DNA of 64,000 nt from assembly GCA_020881915.1 (NCBI GenBank), contig JAJFPB010000005.1, positions 620,001 through 684,000 of the forward strand. The letters are read 5' to 3'. The notes beneath the pieces were generated by a model that saw only the letters and a program-made list of their open reading frames with translations, was not told where the DNA came from and ran no database searches. Source of the stretch: Paramyrothecium sp. XJ0827. Lineage: Eukaryota > Ascomycota > Sordariomycetes > Hypocreales > Stachybotryaceae. The position numbers were made by a program, and so were the translations under genes. Positions 55,287 to 64,000 of this stretch are shown piece after piece (within the stretch, counting starts at the first letter, position 1; every line of letters starts with the position of its first letter).

Positions 55287-56956
55287 ATGGGATCTACTGA
55301 CTCCATTACTAAGGAGAAAATCCGCTCGGTGGTCGAAGCCGAGGGGTTCAAGTTTTCTGGGCAAGCGATATTGGGCTTCCCTGGAGATCCAAGCTTCGTT
55401 GAGGCAACTAAGCGCTGGAACGCTTACAATGCACACAGTTTCTCTGCCAGTATCACAGTCAGCAACGAGCAAGATGTAGCTAAAGCTGTAAGAATTCTCC
55501 CAGAGCTTGGTCTCAGGAAGTGGACGGCATCCGCCACTTTATGCTAATGTGCTCTAGGTAAAACTAGCACGAGGTTTGAAGGTCGGCTTCCTTGCCACTG
55601 CTACCCGTCATGGGTATGGTATGACCTTGAGCCGCCTACAAGGTGGGTTGGCAATTGACATGAGCCGCTTGAACAACATACAAGTTGTTGGACCTACCCT
55701 TACCGTTGGGCCGGGTGCTACAATGGAGAATGTTATGAACGAGGTAGATAAGGCTGGTTATCAGATCCGTAAGTAGCTCCAAACGCCTCCTCCATAACTT
55801 CGCTCTAATTTTGGTGGTAGCGGTTGGATCACACACGGGTCTGTCTTTCGCTGGAGTAACCATTGGTGCTGGTGTGAGCCGTTGGTCCGGCGTCTACGGT
55901 CTTATCATCGACAGCCTCGTTTCGGCGCATGTAGTTCTACATGACGGCCAAATCGTAGAGACGTCCGAATCTCACAATCCTGATTTGTTCTGGGCCATTC
56001 GAGGCGCCGGTGCAAACTTCGGCATTGTCATCTCCGCTACCTACAGGCTTCAGGAACCCATCAATCGGGGGGAACTCTTCAGTGCCGATGTCATATTGCC
56101 TATTGACCAAACCAAAGACCTGTGCTACATCTTGAAATCTATGTTGGTTGATCAGCCTGCGGAGCTAGCTATTGTCTTATATGTCGCGTGGAGCGACGCC
56201 CTCGGCAAGGTAATTCTCGATAAAGCTTGGCATCGTCAGAAATTTCAGCTGACTTATCTCAACTCGAAGCCCGTTATAATCGCCAATTGGGTTTGGCATG
56301 GCACAGAAAGGAAAGGCCGCGCTATGGTCTCTCCACTTCTGGCACTGAAAGCAATTGCTGCAGATACACGTGCTTTGAGGTGGACAGAAGTGATTGGCGG
56401 GGATGAAGCGCTCCGTTCTAGAGATGTAAGTCGCGTGTCATACAGCGTGAATATTCGCCAACTTGATGTGGAAACTTTCGAGTCGACCGTCAATAAACTG
56501 GTGCGGCTGTATGAGATTTTCCCGGGGGCTCGTGGGTCTATCTTCGTGGCCGAATTCTTTCCCAATCATGCAGTGAGGCAAGTTGCCGACGAAGCCACGG
56601 CATATCCCTGGCGAAATGCCATAGGTAATTTGTAAGTCTATCATGCCTCTGTCTCAATGAGGTTTAGGCTGTCCATGCTAATCAACCGGCCGATCTAAAG
56701 CATGATTCAGATGTCCTGGGTCGGACAAGACCATCTTACTGCGGCTGCAGCAAAGACCCTGGGTAAACAGCTGCGGCGAGACCACGCAAGAACAAGCGGC
56801 TATCCTGGCCTTTCTGTCTATGTAAATTATGCCGTCGGGGATGAGAGTCTGGAAGAGATATATGGGAAGCAGAAGTTACCTCGGCTGCTGCAGCTCAAGA
56901 GCGAATGGGATCCCGACAACGTTTTCGGATATCACCATGCACTGATCCGCAAGTAG
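55287..56956 (+). CDS. FAD-linked oxidoreductase with BBE domain
   Basis: Four exons (55287-55487, 55558-55768, 55821-56631, 56701-56956) join in frame to 492 aa. The FAD-binding (PCMH-type) domain runs from about residue 40 to 220: [19 protein letters not shown], then [11 protein letters not shown] with His85 in the place of the covalently flavinylated His, then [17 protein letters not shown] and [21 protein letters not shown]. The substrate half follows. The C-terminal BBE segment is [10 protein letters not shown] up to [14 protein letters not shown]. No signal peptide is evident, although most fungal relatives are secreted. The usual second flavin-linking Cys motif is replaced by [10 protein letters not shown], so only the His link is likely. 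Relatives oxidise sugars, alkaloids or polyketides; the substrate here is unknown. Confidence 0.9.
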
Positions 56957-58388
56957 GCCTTCGAAAGCCGAGGCCTCACAATTTATCAAGGACGGTCAAT
57001 TGGAATTTCGTTGTAAGGAATGTCACAAAACCATTGCCAGGGGGGGTTGCTGGACTACGATGCAGTCGCGCAAGCGTAGAGTCACGGGTTAGTGTTAGAG
57101 CCGGGTGCTATCGCATTGTTTGATGTTACTGAAAATAAGCCTATATGTCCAGTCGAGGAGAGAGGCACAGACTCATCATGAAAGTATGGCACGGCGTTTA
57201 CCGAAGCGAACAGTTGTGAGCATTACACACTTTCGACCTAGCAGTAGGTCGCGCCCTGCACCGCCAAGGAGTGTTGGAGTCATCTTTGTGTGCTTACAGT
57301 GGGCTGAGTAATGCTTGTTAGTTTTTCGAATCAGGGGTTCCATCTTATATCACAGTCGTTGATGGAGCCGCCAGTCCATGTACGAGCAGAAGTGCTGTTG
57401 GACGGGTAGCACTTTAATGGCATTGCTTCCGTTACTCGTACGACTCTCAATCGAATGCGCGTCTGTCAGTGCCCACAATAAGTTGATTGTGGGGGCATCA
57501 CAAGCAGTTTCGCCAATCTAGCCTGTCACCACCTACCCTGGATCATATCTCCACTGGACTGGATGTCAAGTGGCTGGGATTTAATGGCACCACTGTGGAT
57601 ATTCCCGTATTCTTCTACATGTTCTAGGTTGTTGTTTATTTGGGAGAATCTCGGCGTCGACGAACATACCGTTAGTCATTAGCATCGCAATCACGGTGTG
57701 GCATGCTCAACTCAAGTCTTGGCCACCAAGCTGTTTTCTGACTGCCAAGACTCGGTTATGGCGAATAAAGGTTGGGCTTATCTTGCGGCTGGTCAACTAA
57801 CTACGTAACTTGCTCACGGGCCGCTTTGACGGAATGTCGCCAGCGCTCAACGAACTTTTGATCCGACATCGCCAACAGCGACAACACTGAGATGACGCCG
57901 AGCGCAAAAGTTCCCCGGATTGACCGTCCAAAATTGCATTGACGACCCCTGCAGAGGCCCTCCCCGTTGGCCCTGGTGGCGACGCTGGGCTTGGCCTTGG
58001 CCTGTGATCCCAGTGGCCTGGCTTGCCCTGGATCCTTATTCGCCTCGCCGGATTCGCCAATGGGACGAACCGCCGCCTCAGGATCCACCCCGGCGCGGGT
58101 GGGCACTCCGACCGACCTGCCAATTTGGTACAGCTTCTCCACGGCGATAGCGCTAGGCCGTTCATCAGCTGCCAATTGAGGTTACAGCACAGCTCCTGGG
58201 CCCTTTTGCCTGCGTTGCTAGGGTAGGGTCAGAGTTGAACGCGTGAGGCTGCAAGGGCATCGCCACTCGCTGACAGTACTTAAGACGATGGCCTGCCCGT
58301 TCCGCCTTCCAAGGAGGCTCGGTCAGGCTTCCTAGAGTCAATTGGTGTCGAGCTGTTTAATTGTCGTCTCGCCAATCAATCGATCGCC
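56957..58388. other. Intergenic region upstream of the M28 peptidase
   Basis: 1.4 kb. Two overlapping minus-strand frames of about 122-124 codons at 57797-58175 have little support. The last 300 bases are the presumed peptidase promoter. Confidence 0.4.
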
Positions 58389-60019
58389 ATGAAGTTCAAC
58401 TCCCTCCTCTCCACGGGCCTGCTCGCCACCGGCGTTGTCGCCGAAGAGCTGACCCCCGACAAGGTCGAGGCCGACATTCACCAGGACAAGTACGTGTGCA
58501 CCGCGCATCCTGACGCCGCAATTGAAGCTAACAAGCACGAAATAGGCTCCAGAACGTCCTGTGGAACTTCAACAAGATCGCCCGCGACAATGGCGGCAAC
58601 CGTGCCTTTGGCCTGCCCGGCTTCAACGCCTCCCTGGACTTTGTCCTGGAGCGCGTCCAGACCCGCTTCGGCAAGCACATCGACAGCTACGTTCAGGGCT
58701 TCACCCACCTGTTCGAGCAGACTCGGGAGATCAAGGTCACCGGCCCCGACGGTGAGGACGTCGACGTCCTGACTCTGATGTACAACACCGCCACTCCCGT
58801 CCCTGAAGGCTATACCGGCTCCCTCATCGACACTCCCGTCGATGACGTGCGCGGTTCTGGCTGCTTCCCTGACCAGTGGGAGGGCATTGATGCCACTGGC
58901 AAGATTGCCCTTGTCAAGCGTGGCGCCTGCGCCATTTCCGATAAGCTCAAGAACGCCAGGGCTGCTGGCGCTCTCGCTGTCATCCTGTGGAACCAGGTCC
59001 CTGGAACCCCCACCGCTGCCACTCTCAGTGCTGAGAATGTGGGCCTTATGGTCCCCGTTGGTGTCGTCACCCTGGACGTCGGTGAGGCCTGGAAGGGCCG
59101 TCTCGCTGCTGGCGAGGACCTCAAGGTCACCCTGCTGGTCGACTCCGTTGCTGAGGATCGCCAGTCCTGGAACATCATTGCTGAGACCAAGGAGGGCGAC
59201 CCCAACAACGTTATCATGCTCGGCGCCCATCTAGACGGTGTCCAGGAGGGACCTGGTGTCAACGATGACGGCAGTGGCAGTGCTGCTCTTCTCGAGATCA
59301 TCGGCTCCTTCAAGAAGTACAAGGGCTTCCCTAACAAGGTCCGATTCGCCTGGTGGGGCGCTGAGGAGTAAGTGAACCCCAGCCCAATGCTATGCCGTTG
59401 AGTCGGTCACTAACAACAGTTCAGGAGTGGCCTTGTTGGCTCCAACTACTACGGTAGCCAGCTGTCCGAGGAGGAGGCTGACGCCATCCGCTTCTACTTC
59501 AACTACGACATGATCGGCTCCATCAACCCTGACTACGCCGTCTACGCCGACAGTGATGCCCACAAGATCGGTGGAAACATCCTTGTTGACTACCTCAAGT
59601 CCAAGGGCAAGGACGCCTACTTCGGGTAAGATTCCCCGTTTCCGGTGTTTTAGATTACCAGACTGACAATACACAGTGGCTTCGGTGACTCTTCCGACTA
59701 CGTCGCCTTCCTCGAGCTTGGCATTCCCTCCTCCGGTATCTTCACCGGTGCCGGCGCCCCTCAGGACCCCTGCTACCACCTTGCCTGCGACGACCTCAAG
59801 AACATCCACTGGGAGGCTCTTACCCTCAACGCCAAGGCTGCCGGCCGCGCTGCTGCCCAGTTCGCCCTGAGCGTCGAGGGCATCCCGCCCCGTGAGAAGG
59901 TCAGCGTCAACCCCCGTAGCCAAAAGGCCATTCTTCGAAGCATGAACAAGTGGGCCAAGCGCACTGAGGTGCTCGAGAAGAAGCACTCGTGCAGTGGCAA
60001 GGAGCGCCTGACTGTTTAA
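58389..60019 (+). CDS. Secreted M28-family zinc aminopeptidase
   Basis: Four exons (58389-58489, 58546-59367, 59425-59625, 59677-60019) join in frame to 488 aa. A signal peptide (MKFNSLLSTGLLATGVVA) is followed by a short propeptide. A PA domain (about 120-235) contains ALVKRGACAISDKLKNA. The peptidase core shows all five zinc ligands of the family: His in GAHLDGV near residue 260, bridging Asp in NDDGSGSAA, Glu pair in WWGAEE, Asp in NYDMIGS and His in PCYHLACDD. DSSDYVAF and GIFTGAG are also present. The enzyme should cleave N-terminal residues from peptides outside the cell, complementing an OPT peptide importer, although the OPT gene in this window is 35 kb away. The length and order fit fungal Lap/Aap-like M28 enzymes. 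Confidence 0.95.
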
Positions 60020-61702
60020 GCTATGACGAACCAAATAATTAGACAAAAGTCCGTAGGGAGAAATAGAAATCTGTTAAAAGAGGACGAGAAATGCCTTGCA
60101 AATGAATGTGACGTACCTCTATCTGCGGCCACTTTGACTATTCATAAACTCACCAGGATTTGATCGCTCAATTAAAGGAATCTCTCATACCGAAGTTGTT
60201 CAACTTCTTGATACTTGAGCAACCCATGGCCGGAACGGAGCATTTCTAGATAACACTGAACGATCATTCATAGCTTATATATGCAACAATGGCGAAAGGG
60301 CTATTACCCATGTGAGAGTAGATTTACTCACCTCTATCCCTAGATGATGGCACAACCACTCAAGGCTGGGCAAAGAAAGAAACCTGGATGAAGTGTTTTC
60401 TACGACAGAAGAGTAAAGACCGACTGTCCCATCCACGATGTCACAGTAGCTATCTTAGCCGGCATATCGTGCCATCTTCCAAAATAGTGGCCATGTCTAG
60501 GTGGATGTAATAGGATACTCGGGCATTATCAAATGAAAATGAGAGCACGTTGCCATTAGCTCTTACTGGGGGGCTCTAGTAGTCTGTATAGGAGAAGGGC
60601 TGATGCCAACTGGTATCATCCCCAACAGGGCGTCGTCCAATGTTATAGCGGGAAATTCAGGCATTTGGCGAAAACAATTCAGAAACTGGCTTCATACCCG
60701 TATTCTCTTACATAAGGACCTCTAGACTTGGTCGCAGAGCGATGAAGGTTGCTTGTTAAGATACGTGCAACACTTCTTGTTTCTCTGGGTAGCATTCAGT
60801 CCGTCAGTTGACTCAACCTGACGCGTTGTCTAATTAAATACCATCGAAGCATCAAATTAGGTAATGTTTCCCAAGTTTCCTTTGTATGCTTCCAATTTGT
60901 ATGTCTATCAACGGGAACTACATAGTTCTGCTTCGAGGGAATAGAACCTGCCATGTCTGACGGGAGTCCCAGACATTCCCCACGTGAATTATTTCGGCTC
61001 TTCAGTTTTGCCGTATATGAAGGGAAAATTTACGTTAATAACTGTTCAGCCCAATCCAGGACACTCGTTTTGGCAGAGTTTAGGGTGCTATAACAGCGTG
61101 GAGTCTCTATAGGGTCAGACCACCGTAAATTAATCATCGAAGAGCTCTGGCTACGGGGGAGCAGCGAATCCTGTCGTAACTGTCCATGGCCCCAGATTCT
61201 GGAATTGCCCCCTTTCCGGGTTATGCTACGGTATCATTGATGCGTCTGTTACCATATCTCCTGAAGTTGGATTTTTAGAGCGACTAAACATAGGAACAAA
61301 TTCGAAATATCCGACCTGGTATCCATTGAAAATTCAGAGACTTTTGAACCCACCCTTAACGGCCAAGGTTGAACAATTTAGGTAATTTCTCCAAGCTGCA
61401 ACGACTTTAAGATTATCCCATTTCATGAGGTGCAGCACAATCGATGCTCCACTCATACCAAGGCACCCCCTCTTTCCTTCGCACTAAAAAGCAATAAAAG
61501 ACTTGTCCCAATTTTAGTCAAGTGTAATGCTCTTTGGGGTATCAATATGTGCTAACAATTCTCTGAAGGAAGAGAGTAAGAAATAGTTAGCTCCCAAACG
61601 CTTGAAATTGTGGATTTTTCCCCTACTGGTGGGGAGTGGGAACTGCCGTACATACCGCTTGCTCCTTAAAAAGATAAACACTTCATCAACCTGTTCCTTA
61701 GT
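60020..61702. other. AT-rich gene-free stretch
   Basis: 1.7 kb with no open frame of note on either strand and no repeat that I could confirm. The sequence is clearly AT-richer than the flanking genes. Confidence 0.5.
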
Positions 61703-62179
61703 CTATCGGTGGTGCCGAACTCGTGGATTGCGAGGGTTCGGGATGGGTATGGCCCGATAGGTAGGGAATTTCGGTCCTCCAGGAATGCGCTCGGCAACTG
61801 GTGGAGGGCGTCGAACTTGAGGCTGGGACGGACGGTGGTGTGCGTACGAGGCTTCAGAGCTGTCGCGGGAGTAGCTCCGCACCTGCTTCGTCCTCCTGCC
61901 GCCGCAGCAAAAGCAGACCACGAGTAGAATAACTACAAACGCCACCACTCCGCCCAATATGGCGCCTAGCTGGCCAGACGATATCCCACCGCCGCCTCCA
62001 GAGGGTGGAGGAGGGTTGACGGGTCTGCTGTTTCCCCCTGCTTCATCAGTTGGGATCAACCCCAAGGTGATAACGGTCGTGTAAGTCGTAAACTCTTGCG
62101 CAACCGTTTGGGTGATGACGTGGGGTTCCTGACGGCCAGCGAGCCCAGTAGCAAGAGCTGTCGTTGCGAGGACGGGCAT
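61703..62179 (-). CDS. Single-pass membrane protein with signal peptide
   Basis: Intronless, 158 aa, ATG at 62179. A short signal peptide (MPVLATTALATGLA, cut before GRQ) leads to a Thr-rich extracellular part and a Pro/Gly linker (NPPPPSGGGGG). One membrane helix follows (GQLGAILGGVVAFVVILLVVCF), with CCGGRR just inside. The cytosolic tail is basic and Pro-rich with SYSRDSSEASY. The SSGQLGAILGGV lead-in is common in small fungal type I membrane proteins, which are sometimes called Mid2-like or wall-stress-sensor-like. Here the Ser/Thr-rich ectodomain is much shorter than in real sensors. Function unknown. Confidence 0.72.
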   Translation of the reverse strand: MPVLATTALATGLAGRQEPHVITQTVAQEFTTYTTVITLGLIPTDEAGGNSRPVNPPPPSGGGGGISSGQLGAILGGVVAFVVILLVVCFCCGGRRTKQVRSYSRDSSEASYAHHRPSQPQVRRPPPVAERIPGGPKFPTYRAIPIPNPRNPRVRHHR

Positions 62180-63956
62180 CTTAAGATAGAGACCACTATT
62201 GCACTCTTCGAATCAAAAGAAGAATGCAGATTTGCTCGAGGTTGTCTCGGGATCCAACTTCGAGCATCCCTGCAGCGAAAGACGGCATATTTGAAGAAGA
62301 ACTGCACAAGGACTTGAGTCGCTCGCACTTGCGATAGGCACCCATCCATCCTTTCGGACGGCCAGTCAGATGATAGGATCATGCGGCTGTAGCCGTACAC
62401 ACCCTCTTGGAGCGAACCAGATAACGTTGCGGGACTAGCCGAAAACAACATTCAGGTCCCCCGTCACCGCCCTCCGGTACGCTGATGGAGGGCTTTGGGA
62501 GGCTCTGTGGCGACAAGAGCAAACAGACAGAGTAGCACGCCACGGGCCGCGGTGACTTGGCAGGCCGTTTCAAGGTATAGTCGCGGTGTATTATCTGCAG
62601 CACGCTTGGGGAGTGGCCCAATGGGATGCCGACATGGCGGAGGGTGGGAGGGACACGGAGCCGATTCGAGTTAGAGCTGATTTTGTGGATAATGCGACGT
62701 GTTTGGCCGGCGAAGCGCACGCCCGGTTCGCCGGGATGGTTTGCGTGCCAGTGCAAGGCACAGCGCGTCGAACAAGCAAACACGTAACGCATTGTGCTCT
62801 TGGGGCACGGCGGATGCTGAGGCACCAACCTAGCGGCTATGCGAGCTGGACAATCTAGGTCTGGCGAAGCTAGAACAGCCTTGGGCCTGGTAGCTGTGTA
62901 TGCCGTTGGCGCAGACTCACCGTGTTGCTTCTGAGCTCATGGGGTGCAAGTGAGGGGTATATATCAGCAGGCAGCGGATTGGGAGGTCGGATGGCACACT
63001 GCATGTAGAGTCAGCTACCAACTGCATTACGCCCGTCAACAAGCCAGCTCAGACGAGAAGGAGATTTCTTAACAGCATGGGCTGTTCCTTTTGCCTGCCG
63101 CAAGCACGGAGCCTCACTGGCATGACCGGATCCGATGAATACGGGGCCTCAGCATCGTGGGTGGGGCCGCGAGGGCCGGCGGTGCGGAAATGAAGCCTCA
63201 GGCAGCATCTTGGGGTCGCTGGGCTCCATTTACCCCGTTTCGTTTTCCTCATACGCCGTGACCAAGGTCGGAACTTCCCCATCGTGACGTCGTATCCGCA
63301 TGCACAGCCATACTAAACTAGTCCCAAGGCCCGACGCTTGGCTCTATATCCGCACGAGTCCCAGACGAGCTTGAGTCCCTGGCGTATGCGCGAGCCCACC
63401 AAGTGCCGAGGGATAGGGCCCCCCCCTCGGCTTATAATTGTCGCTTGTTGACGCGTCTGGCTGCTACCGCCAGGGTCTGCCTGGGCTTCGGTCAACCATG
63501 ACGCGCATAGGGCCGAGTTTCAAGGTTGCCTTTCCCCAGATGTTCTTCCCCTGATCCGGGGACGGGTTCTCGAACTGCCTGGGGCGTGAGATACACCGGC
63601 ACCATGCGACGAACTAGATTGCTCTGGGCCCGTTCCCACGAATCATCTGCTGCGCTTCAACCCCGCGTCTCCGCTCCCCATAGTGACTTATACGATGGAG
63701 CAAGTTCGTTTCCGGCAATGATGATCTTGATGGTCCCCGGAAACCATGGCATGTGCTTCTTCGACGAGATCTAAGCGCTCGTAAGAGCTTGGAGCCTTGG
63801 ACAGTCGGCACTTGGCTCGGGGAGTCCGGTGCCGAAGCAAGGAAAGCGGCATCTCGTGAGGCCGTCGTCATGAGTTGGCGCGATGTGGCCGAGGATATAA
63901 GGGGCAACGTCCCCCGAGCTTAGCAAATTGACTAGATCAACATCTCCAAGCCCAAA
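62180..63956. other. Intergenic region at the right end
   Basis: 1.8 kb of mixed composition. Several GC-rich open frames of 77-149 codons overlap on both strands, and none has domain support. A TATAAGGGG element (63896-63904) precedes the last gene start. Confidence 0.4.
63896..63902 (+). promoter_or_regulatory. Probable TATA box of the right-edge gene
   Basis: TATAAGG, 61 bp upstream of the ATG at 63957. Confidence 0.45.
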
Positions 63957-64000
63957 ATGCCCTTCATGAGACAAGTCCTTCTGGCCGTCGCAGCCACTGT
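63957..64000 (+). CDS. Start of a probable secreted protein (cut by window end)
   Basis: Only 14 codons are present: MPFMRQVLLAVAAT. This is a classic signal-peptide start (basic residue, then a hydrophobic run). A TATA element lies 61 bp upstream and the leader CATCTCCAAGCCCAAA is typical. The product cannot be identified. Confidence 0.55.
   Translation, partial: MPFMRQVLLAVAAT

Noticed and set aside
57797..58175. Two overlapping minus-strand frames (122-124 codons), one with a hydrophobic run near its end
   Set aside because: The more protein-like frame begins at TTG, no convincing upstream exon was found, and the composition follows local GC-richness. Kept as possible but unsupported.

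Overview
The window is nuclear DNA from a filamentous ascomycete, most likely a Sordariomycete (possibly Hypocreales). The signs are short introns of about 39-138 nt with GTRNGT donors and CTAAC-like branch sites, a Grg1/CCG-1 homologue, a YAT-family amino-acid permease, and DUF7708 and AAA/DUF7025 proteins that are typical of Pezizomycotina. The species cannot be told from the sequence. I assembled 20 complete protein-coding genes from exons plus one gene cut by the right edge. All exon joins keep frame, but none has been tested against RNA.

Left part (1-23.4 kb) looks like ordinary chromosome. It holds a large Ala/Ser-rich membrane-anchored protein (1257-5238, +), a long leader region, a five-exon amino-acid permease (8954-10946, +), a 94-aa Cys-containing protein (-), an ABC-C transporter (12414-16799, -), a small multi-span membrane protein (19199-20101, +) and an OPT-family oligopeptide transporter (20898-23375, +). 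Three of these six genes are plasma-membrane or vacuolar transporters.

Middle part (23.9-32.5 kb) looks accessory. A four-exon DUF7708 protein with an NLR-like N-terminus (-) and an eight-exon DUF7025/AAA+ ATPase (+) are transcribed divergently from a 582-bp spacer. Next comes an intronless full-length GCN5-type acetyltransferase with a bromodomain. This is the most unusual block.

The 32.9-46.4 kb stretch is rich in secreted enzymes: a GH95 alpha-L-fucosidase, a six-hairpin glycosidase with discoidin-like and ricin-B-like modules, a small secreted protein with a Kex2-type site, and a GH43 arabinan-type enzyme. An unrecognised 653-aa protein lies among them. Together they suggest use of plant (or other) polysaccharide side chains.

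The right part (47-64 kb) holds a DUF4419 protein, a tiny Grg1 homologue rebuilt from three short exons, a GNAT acetyltransferase, a C2H2-type protein, a BBE-type FAD oxidoreductase, a secreted M28 peptidase, a single-pass membrane protein and the start of a secreted protein at the right edge. Long AT-richer gaps (43.5-45.3, 53.5-55.3, 60.0-61.7 kb) show no convincing genes. No rRNA gene, complete tRNA, CRISPR array, intact transposon or secondary-metabolite core gene was found.
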